This document shows, piece after piece, positions 14,337 through 32,148 of a stretch of 64,000 nucleotides of DNA. The stretch lies in NCBI GenBank assembly GCA_021464245.1, contig JADCRB010000070.1, positions 995,373 through 1,059,372 on the forward strand, written 5' to 3'. Each line of letters begins with the position of its first letter. The first letter of the stretch is position 1. The position numbers and the translations under genes are program-made. Under the pieces are notes generated by a model. It was not told the origin of the DNA. It ran no database searches and saw only the letters and a list, made by a program, of their open reading frames with translations. The DNA comes from Carallia brachiata. Lineage: Eukaryota; Streptophyta; Magnoliopsida; Malpighiales; Rhizophoraceae.

Positions 14337-17117
14337 TGTTGTAGCTTCGATGTGCGAAACGGAAGAGGAGACAAGAGTTCGGAGTTCAGAGGAAGAAACG
14401 GCCCCATTGTGTATTACTTATTTATTGTAGGAGAAGATCAGAAAACCCTAGTTGCAATTTTTGTTATGTGACCAAAATGCCCTCGTAAGTGGTTTACTAA
14501 AACTACGTCGTTCTATGCTCTGTGCGGCGGCCCCGTCACCCGCACTCTCACAGTCGCGGGCAGCGTAATCTATAGGGCTAAATGAAATAAAATCCTTTTT
14601 TGGTAAGCCCAAAAAAATTTGAACTCTCAATTGCAGGAGGATTGGGTTGGGCTATAGATATTTGCTTTTGCTGAACTGCTGCGTTGGCCTTTAATTGTTT
14701 GACAGAATTATAAAAAATTAAAAAAAAAGTATTTGGGTAATGTTGATTGGCTCAATTGGTAATTAAATTACGTTAGACGAATTTTACCTAATATATTAGG
14801 AGTTTAAAAATTAATAATGAATTGATGCAGTGATTAAATATTCTATGCGAATGTCTTGGCTAACGAAGACTCTTATTGAGAGAAAAGCACTTACTTTTAT
14901 TTCTAAAGTAGTTGTTTGTTTTGGACACTATTTTTGTAAACTACAAAAAAAATTAGGAATTCAAAACGTAGCAAAAACATATATTATAATGAAACTTTAA
15001 TTCTTTAATATAATTATATAAATAACTATTGTTAAAATATTCTTAATTTTAAAGTAATTATTCACTCAATTACTTTTTTTTTTAAAAAATAATAATAATA
15101 ATAATAAAACATTGGTTTTGGAGGACTCTTAACAGATTTGGTAAAGTGCAATGCCCTATGAAGCGGCTTTGTAGTGTTTCCATAAGTCTAGCTTTAAGCT
15201 TTGACCGCTTCAACAGAAAAGAAAAGAAAAAAAAAGGAATGAAAAAAAGAAAAGGGGGACTCGAGTAGCCCCGATTTGAATTAAAGAAAATCAAATCTAC
15301 ACATATATTACTTAAATGGATAGAAAATTAATGTTTTTTTTTTAAATCTGAGGACAAGGATTTAACTTTTTGACTTAAAATTAAAAATTTAGGTAACTAT
15401 ATTATTAAATTTTATGGCTAGTGGTCTAATGAAATATTTGTATGGTTTTGTTTGCTTAATTTTGTGGTATCTAAGAGTTTGATTCAAATTCTAATTTTTA
15501 TAGCAGACTATCTCAATTTGTAGTATTTGATATTCATATACGTCTAAAGTCTACATGACGTTAAGAGAATAGCGAGTTGTGATGTTAAATATATCAAAAC
15601 TTAATATCATAGAAATTAAGAATTTTTATGTCAAATATCTCAAATTCTCATGTCACTTGGGTTAAAAGTTTTTATATTTAAAATATCAAACCCAATACAA
15701 TAAGGATTAAAAATTTTTATTTTAAAGATATTAAATCCTAATTCTACAATGATTATGAGTATATATATTAAAAATAAAAGATCCTAATATCACAAGGATT
15801 GGGAGTTTTATATTAAAAATAATAAATTCTAACAGTACAAGGATTATAATTTATTACATGAAATATATCGGACTCCAATGCCATGAAGATTGGAAGTTTC
15901 GTATTTATTAAAAAATAAAAGATTGTTTCTGAATTTGTTTTCTTATAAAGGATTGTTGACATTTAAATCTTTTTTTTATTTTCTTAAAAATTAAAAAATG
16001 ATCTCAATTTTTTTAAAAGAAAAATATAGCAATTTAAGTCTCTTTTTATTTTTTTCTCTTTAAATAATAAAAATATAACTCGTATCTTGCGACTAATGTT
16101 TATGACTAAGAAAAGTCAGTAATATTTTCCAAAAAAGAGAAGCGTATTGCTTGAAAAACTATCTGAGCTCAAGCCTTCTAAACTTCAACTCCTTAAAGTC
16201 TTGGAGTTTTTAGATCAAATAGAACCAAATTTCATCCAAGTTTTCAATAAATTCTCAAGTCAAGGCTCAAGCACATAGAATTTCGAGAATTAAACCAAAT
16301 GGCTCTTGTTTTGCCACAAAAACTTCAACATCCATATAATTATTGTCATTCTTATTCTAACTCATTTCGGATTTTTTTTTAACTCAAAACATTAATATAC
16401 CTTACAAAAAAAAAATGTTTACTGCGCCCACAAATTACCTATGGCTCTTTTGGTAAGCAGGTAACACATAAGAAAAAACAGAAAAGTTTTGTAAGCATGC
16501 ATAAATTAGAATATTGTAGATACGTAGTAATTTAAATTGATTAGATTATAAAAATTATATTTAACGTAAAAAAAAAAATTGTTAGACATTGTTAAATTAA
16601 TTATATTTCTTTCATATATTTTGTTAAATGTATTTACGTAATCTTGATCTAAATATGTTGACAATACTAATAAAGTAATACAATGAACATACACTTTAAG
16701 ACAACATAACTTTATTTAAATAATTTTAAATTAATCATATCTTCTAATTTAAAATAATTTATTTTGATCTCAAAAAATTTAAATTAATTTATTTATTTTT
16801 ATAAATTTAATTATTTAATTATACTTATCGCTTTATTCTGTTCTAATTAAGTAAAATTATTAATTTTTTTTCGTATTAGTCAAACTAGTAATAATAAATA
16901 ATAATAAAGAGAAATAATAGGAGGAGAAACAAGCAGGAAAACAACACTCGGACGAAAAAAGAAAAGAAAAGCCAAAAACAAAAAAACAAAAAACGAAAGA
17001 AAAACGAACGCTGCGCAAAAGCACGCAGTTAGACGCACAGCAGCGCAGTGGATCTGTTGAACCGAAGCGCTCGGACGGGCCAACACAGGGCAGACAGCTG
17101 TCAGTCGAAGTACCGGA
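14337..17117. other. Divergent promoter region between RPL5 and MPK6
   Basis: This 2.8-kb spacer drives RPL5 to the left and the MAP kinase to the right. It is moderately GC-rich close to RPL5 (14500-14570) and very AT-rich from 14700 to 16900, with a purine-rich stretch before the MPK6 start. It holds the minisatellite at 15587-15908. Open frames on the minus strand at 16860-17344 mirror the MPK6 first exon and its leader and are not supported. Confidence 0.55.
15587..15908. repeat. Degenerate 46-bp minisatellite, about seven copies
   Basis: A unit of roughly 46 bp repeats in tandem with starts near 15587, 15633, 15680, 15724, 15770, 15815 and 15861. A loose consensus is AAATAT-ATCAAATCCTAATA followed by C-ACAAGGATTAAGAGTTTTTA and TATT. 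Copies are diverged (substitutions, 1-3 nt indels), so the array is old. A weaker eighth copy may precede it. Confidence 0.7.
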
Positions 17118-21507
<4,390 letters not shown>

Positions 21508-22225
21508 TGGTTTCATTCGATGCTTTTTATTCATTGTGGCTTTGATTAGTGTTGTCTCCCATGCTTTACAAGTTTTCAGTGATTATTTCTTCACGTGTAT
21601 ATGGTTCCATCCAAAATTGCATCTCTTTAGAAACACTTGAAACTTGAAATTATGGGCAGAATTTGAAGACAGCAATTGTAATGTTGTACGTATCTTCTGC
21701 TTTCTTTCTTTCTCTCTCTTTCTCTTGTTTTTTAATTGGATCGAGCTGCTTCTGCCAATAAATCCGCCGACCTTCAGAACGTTACCACCACCTGCGTGTA
21801 CACTAGTGAACTCAATGAACGAGGCATCTTCTCATGATTAATTCATCATGATATTGTTCGAAGGCATGCAATAACCCCCAGGAAGTTGGAATGCAACACC
21901 TCAAAAAGTCCTAAAAAGGCTAAATTTCTGCCCAAGTTTAACAATGCAAATACGTCAGGGTTATATTATTACAACAAAAATTTGTCCAAAGGAATAAAAA
22001 AAAAATGTTGGGCATTCTAAAACAAAAGGTAAATGAGAATTTTCGCAGACAGTGCTGAGGCAATCTTAATATAATCACATGCTCGAGAATTTGAAAAGGA
22101 AGTCTAGATCCACGATTGCTACATGCATACCAGTTTAAAGGAAATATGCCAGGATGGAGAAAAGACAAGAAAAAATGGCATTTACTTCCTCTTCTAGAAG
22201 GAAACATTTGTATGGGATGATAATG

Positions 22226-25200
22226 TTAGCTCTTCGAGTTCCCGAAGAATTTTGAAAGAGGAACAGGACCATCAGCCCCTTCATCTTCGCTACTAGAATG
22301 CTTTGATCTTGACCTGCTCTTCTTTTCCTTCCTAGCTCTCTTAGACCTAGACTTGGATCTTCTGGATTCTCTCTCCTCGTCATCGCTGCTAGAAGAATCT
22401 GAAGATGAACTTGAAGAGCTAGAATCGGATCTCCGCCTTGAATGCTGGAAAGGTGTTTAACAATGAGGAAGCGTCAGTTTATGTAACGCTAGGGCGGTAT
22501 TAACAGCTACAGAATTTAAGCAAAAAGGAATGACGTGATTATTCATCTCCAATATCGACCCCCTTTACAGACTTCAAATTGTTGAACCACACTTCATATA
22601 AGACCATAAACGCTTAAAACCTCACTCTGAACTTCAGTGTCATTTAAGAAATGGTTTATACGTCAAATTGAATAGTAAGTAAAAAATGCCCCTGACAAAG
22701 AATTCCGAACAGAGACTAGGCCAAGCTATTGTATGACAAAGATGCTGCACTAATAAATCTCAGAGGATCTTCTTAATGGACTTCTCTTATGACACACCTT
22801 GTTACAGCCAAGTCCTTTGGCAAGCCAAACAACCACAATCATCAAGTAGAGAAAGTAAACAGAATTCTTTAGCTTGTATGCCACAACTCTTAAAAATGAG
22901 TATGTTAGTGAGATCATGTGCAAAATTTATCTCAATGCTAGTAGAGTAATCCGGCTGAAGGTGAGAAAAAATATACTGGTTAAACTCAACAATGCTGACG
23001 CTGTAGTTCCTTTAGTTGTAAGTGTCAACCGTGAAACACAGCCATGTTGATATATTTTCCATGTCACACAATACAATGGAATAAATGGCAACCCCAAAAT
23101 TGGCTGTATCTTCAATATGTGGGGAATGAGATGGCAGTCCAGAATGAAGTCACTAAATTGGTAATGTTAAATAGACTAACCAGCCAAAACTGCAACCTTA
23201 TATTTGACATGGAAATTTATCTTCATTCAGAGTGATAAATGTCAATAGATCCTTGAACTATAATTTGCATAACATATTTTCATATTACTAATATGGAAAA
23301 AAAGATTTTTGAGAATATGTTCTATGCTCGACAGAACACTTAATTGTTTCATATTATTTATAATGAGAACTTTTGTTGTTGTAAAATCAAGTTATGATCC
23401 AAGAAATCAGTGTGACTAGTTAGTAATATGCATATTCTAGCAGCGGAAGCAATTTGTCAAACAATAAAACTACTTGAAACTTCAGCTACCTTTCTTTTCT
23501 TGCTGCTGCGTTTTTTTGCATCCTTATCCTTCCTCTCTGCAGTATGATCAGCAGGATATCAAAAAGGAATGCACACGCAAGCCAGTGGGGAGGAAGAGAA
23601 AGGTCATTCATCAAGTTCTATACAGACCTCTTTCTTGTTTAGACTTATTACTGGAATGGTTCCTTCCATGGGCAAGTTTACGTGCCCTTTCAGCATCTAG
23701 CTGTGCTCTATACTCTCTCATCATCCTATCTGTATCTGCCTCAAGTTCCCCCTTCTTCATTTCTTCTTCCTAATATACCATGTGCATAACCAAATGCAGA
23801 AGATCTTGCATGGTAAATTTCACATTATAATGTTAATCACAATAAAACTATGTATCATGTATGACATGGCATCCATTGAGAAAGCATACAATAATGCATA
23901 TCCAGGCAACCAACAACAATGAATAGTCCAAATATAGGAAGTTTCAAACAAACTAAAGGATCATGTTAACGTCATCACTTTAGAAATTCTGTAATGAATG
24001 TGCCAAGTCAAGAAAAAAATTTTCCCTTTGCTTTTCTTTCTCAATCTCAATCCTTCCGGTAATAAAGGATCTCAACTTGCAAATGTGTGCCCACATGTGC
24101 TTGTGTGGGGAATCTTAGACATAATAAACAGGAGAAATAACGTAGACAATTCCACACCACAGCAAATAAACGGAGAAATAATGCCACTATGTCCATCAGG
24201 TTACCTTCTGCTTTCTCTTGAACTCTTCCCAAGTAATTGTGTGAGAAGTTTTGAGGCTAGCCAAACGAGCAGCATGCCACTCTGGTGAATGAAAAGAACC
24301 ATCCACCTGCGACTGTCCTCATCAGAAACGTTCCGAGAGCAAAATATTTACACAAACAGAAAGAGAATCACCCAAAGATGATACATAGACTAGGTTTCCA
24401 AATAGTCGTGTCACCAATAGTTCCATCCTAATGCTGTGAATTTCTAATATGAAGCAACCATGCTGGACAATATAAGCTAAAGGAGCTGCTCTTTTAGAGA
24501 CACTAATATGGTCATCGTCCCAACAAAGAAAAGATAAGATCTCTAGCATGTCTAGATCCATTTGGCATAGCTAGACGCATAGTGTATTAGAAAAAAGGCA
24601 CAAAAAAAGAAATCCAATAAATACAAAAACACACACATAGACAACAATCTTAAGCTAGATATTCAACATGCATTTTCCACAGGAGGTCATCTGAATACAA
24701 GAACACGCTATACCTTTTTTTTTTTTGAGGGACAGGCTGTACTATTTTTAAATGCAATAAAATTTCAAATTGTTGCCGGCAGTTAGGTTCCATCCACTGT
24801 GGAATAGGGAAAAAATAAAGAGGCAGCAGACAATAGTTGCACACCACATAGTTGTCCTTATGGGATGCAACAAATTTCCAACCTAAAACTGAAGGAGTGA
24901 ATCGTTTTATCTTAATTAATGGAAGCAATTAAAATTTTAATCGCTGTCAATTACGTATCATGCACGTTACCTCTGCAGTTCTTTGCGTGCACACACTCAC
25001 GACCGATAACCAGAAGGAATGACAATAATGACAATCAGGTACAAACTCAAACCGATTGCTTATATGAGGAAAAGTATATACAAGTAGCCAACTGCACATG
25101 TTCTATACAATTTCATTTCATGTCACTGCTACACATATCCACGGAAAGGACCAAATTAGACCCAGAAAAAACTAAAGCATCTAACAATTAGGTTATCATT

Positions 25201-25673
25201 TATCCGTAACCCTAAACGAATGCTTAGAGATTCGCAATGACAAGCTATTGTAGCCTTTGGCCGACTATTATTGAACGAAGGACAGTTAAAACTTACTGGA
25301 GACAAAATCTGATTGTGCAATCGTTTGATACATTGAACAAAGTATATTAGAGCAGCAATCAAACTCAATCCAGTGAAGACAATTCAGTACAATATGGTTG
25401 ACAATCATGCGCACACAAATTATAAAGAGAAAAACAAGCCAAAAATCATCAATTAGTAAGAAAATTAATGCAAAGAACAAGAATTAAACAATATATAAAC
25501 AAGGAATCAAAGAGAATCTTGATTTTGAACATGAGACAAAAGGAAGAATTGAGTGAAAAGGAATAATAGTATGAAAGGGTACAAACCATGCCATCCTCGA
25601 TCTCAAGGGGTCCGGCAGAGCTGGAGCCAACCCTCGCCCTCTGCATAGCTTTGTAGGCTTGATTTTTGCCCAT
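22226..25673 (-). CDS. FAM133-like nuclear Ser/Arg/Lys-rich protein
   Basis: Five minus-strand exons, 25587-25673, 24205-24306, 23628-23769, 23490-23536 and 22226-22444, join without defect to 198 residues. The start MGKNQAYKAMQRARVGSSSA is the hallmark of this family. A conserved block follows (VDGSFHSPEWHAARLASLKT, ITWEEFKRKQK), then a charged helix with MMREYRAQLDAERARKLA. The second half is low complexity: Lys/Arg-rich, a serine run with acidic DDEE, RS-like dipeptides, then a conserved end GPVPLSKFFGN. The composition suggests a nuclear-speckle or spliceosome-associated protein. Its molecular role is not established and I infer it only from composition. Its stop lies 719 bp from the MPK6 stop in convergent orientation. 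Confidence 0.85.
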
Positions 25674-26811
25674 TTTCGAAACCTGAAAGATACCCAGATA
25701 AGAAAACGACGGGAATTTTAAGAAAAATTCAATCTTTGAAGAAAATTTCGAGACCCAGAAAGGAAATCAGCGTAGCATTTGATCGGAGTATTAACGGTCC
25801 AACACCCGTGAGAAGCAAAGATTGAGAGAAAGAAGGAATGAGGGAAAATCCCCAACTTATGTAGGCTTGGGAAAGAGACAGCGATGGGAAGAAAAAAACT
25901 AAATTATTATTAATTATTTTTTATAATTTATGAAAATTAGTGTAAATAGTCATTTTTTAATTTATATAATTATTAATTAAAATTAATACATGTTATTTTT
26001 TAATAATATATTTATAATATATTTAATTTTAATTTTTATATGATCAATTAATACGTAACATAATTGTGAAAGTAAAAATACAAAGTGAACGGGACTAACA
26101 AAATCCATAATATATTATTTTGTGTACCAAAATCAATGTTCGTGTGGGCTCCAAACTTCCCAACTCCCAATTCCATGGTCCCAAACGCCAGAAGGGCGTT
26201 TTTGTCATTTAAACGAAATTGCGTTGTGGTGTGTAAAATTTGAGCAAAGCATTAAGTGTAGCGGTTATGTGAGGGTCCGAGTCAAATGTTAGGATAATTG
26301 GGAACAACCTGCTTGATCCACATGCATTATCAAGTTTTTAGCGAACGCCTCAATTCGTTTACGGTTTTGATTATTAAGTTTAAAAAATGAAATTGAATGG
26401 ATAATTTTCGATATCTACATCAAATGAAGTATTAAATATTAGTGCCTCACGGATTTTTTTTTTTTTTTTTCCTTTGGGAGTTAAATGCACACAATCTTTA
26501 TCTTTTTTAAAAGAGTTGAAATACATGTACAAAATCGATAAGTAATGGCTTAATGATAAAGTAGAGTTGCCCTTAATATTAAATGTCTTAAATTTAAATT
26601 TATAGTCAATTAATCAATAAAATACATGTATTTAAAAAAAAGTTGAAAACTCTTTTCTTTTTCATTAGAACTGATAGCTTAACGGTAAAATGAAAGAAAA
26701 TGTGAACACTAAATCTAAATTTAAACTTTAAATATAAAAATCAAAAATATGTACTTTTAACTAATTAAATTAAACTCAATGCGCTGAAAATTTAATTAAA
26801 AGTTTAATTTA

Positions 26812-27313
26812 GGGTTAAATGCATTTAACTCCTTATAGTTTGGTTGTTTTATATTTTATCCTCCTGTAGCTTTAATTTAGGTAATAAACTCCCTTATATT
26901 TTTCAATTTTGACAATTAACTCGTTTGACAGTGATTTATTAAATTAATTAATCAAAATTAGCCAAAATTACATTATTTTGTAATTATTTTTTTTTCTCTA
27001 CTAAAAATTGTGTCACTTATTTTTTAAATTGAATTTCGGTATACACTTTAACTACATCCCACAATATTTACTTTACAATTTTTGTTATTTTTAATGTACT
27101 GCATATATCGATATAAAAGTATTTGAGACAATATTCATAATTAACTTCTACGTGAAATATAATGAAATTTCTATAAATTAACAACCATAATTGTGGTTAA
27201 TTTCTATTAATCGATTTAATAATTACTGTAAAAGAGATTTATTGCCGAAATTAAAATTATATAAGATAAAATACAAAACAACTAAAAACGTGAAAGTTAA
27301 ATGCATTTAACCC
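26812..27313. mobile_element. Mutator-like MITE with 18-bp perfect TIR and 9-bp TSD
   Basis: The left end GGGTTAAATGCATTTAAC is repeated exactly in inverse at the right end, and similarity continues inward with mismatches for some 25 bp (left TTTGGTTGTTTTATATTTTATC against right TTTAGTTGTTTTGTATTTTATC). The direct repeat TTTAATTTA flanks both sides (26803-26811 and 27314-27322). A 9-bp duplication fits Mutator-like elements. The 502-bp body is AT-rich with no coding capacity. Confidence 0.85.
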
Positions 27314-27602
27314 TTTAATTTAGATTCAACAGCTTACAACCACGTCCAATATGAGAGCCCAGCCCATTATTCAGGGGATGAGAAGAATATGCACTTGCCT
27401 TGGGCTTTGGGGCGTGTATTAGGCCTTGGCATCTGTAGCCATCCAACCCCTCAGTCACTCTATTTGCGGTTGTCCTAATACTCCTATGTCCGGAGCCCGT
27501 CAAGATAACATTTTTTCACCAGTCTTCCTTTTGACAGTAACCTAGTAAAATTTGTAGACGATAGCTGAAATTTGATTATAAATAAAATATTTATAATCAA
27601 AT

Positions 27603-27862
27603 CTCCCACTTAGTTCAATTGGATAAAAAAGGTGAGAGCTAATTAACAATGAATGTGGTGCATACTACGGAACACGACGAATTTATTTTTTTTTCCAAAA
27701 CCGATGGACTCAACCCAAAACTCCTCTTTAATTCAATTGGATTGAAAAAAAAAAAAAAAAGCGAGAGCTAATTGACAATGAAAAATGGTACATACTACGG
27801 AACACAACGAATTTAGTTGTTTTTTTTTTTTTTTAATTCCCTTCAAACGGATGGACCCAACC
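27603..27862. repeat. Imperfect tandem duplication (2 x ~120-140 bp)
   Basis: Copy 1 (27603-27720) and copy 2 (27721-27862) share TTCAATTGGAT, GAGAGCTAATT-ACAATGAA, CATACTACGGAACAC-ACGAA and CGGATGGAC-CAACC in the same order. The length difference lies mainly in two poly-A/poly-T runs. I recognise no gene or transposon end. Confidence 0.75.
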
Positions 27863-29963
27863 TAAATTGGTCCAGCAGAATCAATGGAGTTCAGCTCCAT
27901 CAATTAAGTCTACCTCTTAAAATTGTCTCCATCTTACAATTTATAACATTAGAAATATTTGGTAAGTATACAGTAATATAAACTATTTAATCGTAAAAGA
28001 TATACTGAATTTTAAAAAATAAATAAATTATTAAATTAACTGTATATTTTTCACGTGTCTTATTAAATATATTTACGTAATTTTTTTTTCCAACATTATA
28101 TAAGCGATACGGATTTAGTCGTGAGAGGAGTCTACCATAACAGTTTAACAATTAATGCGGGGTGGTAGAGATTTCTGTGTGATCACCCACACGGCTGCAC
28201 CATATTAGGCATTTGCTAGTGTGGCAGTATCACTTAACCTTTATAAGTTTGTACGCTGAGGTAAAGCCTGGGTAAATCTTTTCTGATATTCCAAAAAAAA
28301 AAAGGTAAATTCACGTTTTTCCTTTCCCCCAGTGGGACTTAGCATTTTATGACACTAGGGGACCAGTTCTACTCTTGATAACAGTTGGATGAATGAAAGG
28401 GAAATTTTTGCCATTGCTTGATTTCTGAGGACGGTGGTCTAGAAATTTTTCATTGTTGCAACATATAATATAATATAAGTTATAATAGAATGGAATGATT
28501 TATTAATATAGTATCGAAATTTTATAACTAAAAGACAATGTATCAAAAAAGGAAAAATACTGTTTTTGAATAAAATCAAATAGTTTGTGCGCAAGCAAAA
28601 ACACGATGATTATATAAAATTATATAATTCGGCTTACTAACAAACCAATTGTTTGCTTAGGTTGTGTGTCATATTTCGAGTGGAATGAAGGTTTTAGTAG
28701 TCTTATGCACCATAATAATCGCACGCTTCTTACACAATGACTCAGTTCTACTTCTGTATAAGAGCTCCTGGGATGTTACTTAAATGAACACGTGATATTA
28801 TTTGAAATAATAATTTAGAAGTAATTCAATTTATTTTCTCTACATTTAATTCAGATTTGAATTTTGAATTTCAGTATTAGAGTTTAAGGTAATACTAGTC
28901 TTCCTTACTTAATTGGCTTGTGGCGTGGTACTGATTTACGACTCTTTAATGTCATACTCAATTTGAGGGAGTCACACTCTAACTCAGTGATGTACAGGTG
29001 ATAGGTTTGTCTATTTCAGAGCGATTAAATGAGATATATCGACCTTCTAATTACCAGTTTTAGCTCAAAAATTTAGTAATTGGCACATATATAATATATA
29101 TATATATTTTTTTTTGACTGAAAAAGAAAGGAACATGCTCTAGTTTAATAAGTTCTCCATAGATGGGCTTTGAACATTGGGGGCCAACAGTTCTAAGTAA
29201 AGATACATGGGTCCACCTACCATTGCTTGGTGTTCTTCAAATTCTCCTTAAAAATATTCTTAAAAAGATTCCGACCCGAAACCCGGGAAAGGGAGAAAAA
29301 GCTCACCTTTCTCATCTTTTAATTGCGCAAAAGACCCCGATCTCAAAAATAATAATAAAAAAAAGATAAAAGACCCCTCCTTTCTTCAAAAGGGGAAAAA
29401 AATATTAAAAAAAAAAAAGAAAGAAAGAAGAAGGACATAAAGATAAGAATCTAGTTCAATTAGTCGTTAAAAAAAGAAGAAATAATAAAATCATTTGATC
29501 GAGAATCTAGTTCAAGATCGTTCCTTTCTTTGCCATTTTCAAGATTTTTTCGTATTCCCTTTTTTCACAATATCGCTGCATATGTAAGTTTGGTACAGAT
29601 ATACATATAATCATTCGAGAATATTCATCAATTTATTTATTATTTATTTTTTAAATTTAATTATTTAATTTTAATTTTAATTTTATCTTATTTAAAATCT
29701 CACGTAATATTTATTTTTTTGTTCATTATTTTTTTCGATGATTTTGTCATTTGAGTGATGTATATAGTGATGCTTGTTAATTATTCTCTTTTTTTAAATA
29801 AATAAAATTTATTTATAATTTAATATCACATAATTTATTTTTTTATTTTTTTATTTCAAATAAATTTTATTTATTATATAATATAAAATTATAAATAAAT
29901 TATATTAATTAAAAAACAGAATCAAATTAAAAATTTTTGAGCATAGTACGTCTCTCGCCAAGT

Positions 29964-30325
29964 TTTATGGCTTGTTTGTATTGTTATAAAAATGTAAGAA
30001 AAGAAATTATAATTATTATTCTATTATTTTTTTATTATTTTTTTAATTTTATCAATTTATTTAAATAACTTATTATTCTCACGATATTTCTCTCATAAAT
30101 TATTATTTATTTTTTCATACTTTATTTCTTACAATTTTCTCCACTTATCTAAATAATTTATTTTTCTCACTATTTATACTCTTAAAATTTATTATTTAAT
30201 TTTATTTCTTCATATTTTTTCTTACAATTTTTTTCACTTCTCTAAATAATTTTATTTTTTTCATAACTTTAATTTTCATTTCTTTTCTTTCCGCACCTTC
30301 TTTTTAAGTCCAAACAAATATTAAC
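29964..30325. mobile_element. Probable AT-rich TIR element (MITE relic)
   Basis: The left end GGCTTGTTTGTATTGTTATA and the reverse complement of the right end, ATTTGTTTGGACTTAAAAAG, resemble each other and both run into AAAGAAAAGAAAT-like sequence. The body contains short internal duplications of ATAATTTATTTTTCTCAC-like units. I find no clear target duplication. Confidence 0.35.
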
Positions 30326-31950
30326 AAACCCACCGACGCTCACTCACAGGGGCAAAATGGTAAATGTGTGGAGGAGGGAAAGAATTTGGATGGGGGATTA
30401 TGCTTCGCTGCGCCTGCGGGTGACTGACCGACGACAGGAGGTGTGGACAGAGTGGCACGATCCCCACAAAGAATATAAAAAGGACGGCGTCTGCTTTTTC
30501 TTTTGTGCAATTTTGCTGGATTCACGAGTCTTACTATTTTGTCTTTTTTCCTGCTGCCACGTACGGCCTCCCTGTAATTTGACCTGTGTTAATAATTTAG
30601 CCCTTTTTCTTTTTATTTTCTTTTGATTTTTCTACCGACGATGAAACTACGTCGTTACTATCCCCAAAACCCTTTCCCAAGCGTTAAAACAAGTTTTCTT
30701 TGTGACGATGAAAATAAGAAAGTACGTGCGACACTCTACGGAGCTGTCAGAAGAAATTGAGTTGCATTATTACGTATGGTGGATAAAGGATAAAGATATA
30801 TAGATTAATAAAAAAAATAAGATATAAATTGGGTAGTTTTTTATATATTTTTTATATAAATTAATTGTATATTAATTTTAATAGTTTTGAAAGTTATAAA
30901 TTTTCAACAAATATGTATAAAAATTTATAATTAAAATAAATATATAATAAATTTATTAATAATAAATACAATAATTAATTTAATTTATATTGAATTTATT
31001 TCTCTCAATCTATTAACTTTTTCTCGTGTGAATAAAAGTCTTTTTACTCTCTTTAATTTGTCAGGAAAATTATTTTTTTATTAGTAAGACTATGTGCTTA
31101 ATAATTTTTTTAAAAAATTTAAGTTGCATTATTATTTTTGTCGTACTTTTTTTTTATAAAATATTATTTATTTTTATTTTTTATCACTTTTTTTAAATTT
31201 TATTGTTAATTTAAATAATTTTATTTTTTTATATTTTTTTTCACTCAGATTTTCTATCTTTTTTTTTTGACAAATCGAAATACACTATTAATGACTGAAA
31301 AAAGAAAAGAAAAATGCAGTACCCAGTCAAAGCGCGTATGGGAGTGTGTTTTGGCATTAAATTTCTCTTGCAGCCATGTCCACCAACCCGGAGTCCCGGA
31401 CTGCTCCTGTGTGGCTAGTTGTTAAGGAAATAATAATTGAGTTTCTGTTCAAAGACTGCCAAATTAAAATGTTTTTCATGTCTTGCATTGCATGTGGCTA
31501 TTTTTTCTTTTTAGGAAAGAAAAAAATTTGATGTATTAATTTATATGAATTTTGTATATAAGATTGATATAAAAGTATCGAAAAAATTTATATAAAATAA
31601 AAATAAACGATATGTTAACTTACAATTGACTTGATTAAATTGATTATTTTTAAATAAAATTTTAAGTCCACAAATTCTTTCGATGAGATATAGATTAGAC
31701 TAATGGAACAAAATTATACACGGTAACAAATACAACATGTGGCTCATCGTCATTAAAAAAATGAGGGAAATATTATCGGGTTCGATCACATAGTAAATGA
31801 ACCATTTATGGCACCCTAAAAGTAAATAAGAAAGATTTATACGGGATATTCATTTTTAATATAAAGATTAATGCTCAAATTTTTTTCATAATATTTAACA
31901 ATGTTAACGGTACATATTTACTCATCTTATAGGACACAATTTTTTATAGA

Positions 31951-31974
31951 ATAATAATAATAATAATAATAATA
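31951..31974. repeat. (ATA)n microsatellite
   Basis: About eight uninterrupted ATA/TAA units lie in intergenic DNA. Confidence 0.9.
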
Positions 31975-32148
31975 GGAACCCTTCAACGAATTTTAAAACT
32001 CGGATTTTAAGAGAACGTGTTTTGCATGCATCATAGGCAACAAAGGTCTTTGCAACGCAAAGCATTATTTTGCATACAAAGATTACAATCTCCACGCGCA
32101 GCACAAAGGACGTGCACATAAAAATTCTCGAGTATCGTCAGGTAAGAT

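Noticed and set aside
15415..15510. Possible degraded SINE (GGCTAGTGGTCTAATG then GAGTTTGATTCAAATTCT)
   Set aside because: Boxes are only loosely preserved and no target duplication or tail can be set.
26530..26745. Two further tRNA-like stretches (GGCTTAATGATAAAGT and AGCTTAACGGTAAAAT)
   Set aside because: A-box-like only, with B-box regions too degraded. They could be SINE relics but cannot be supported.
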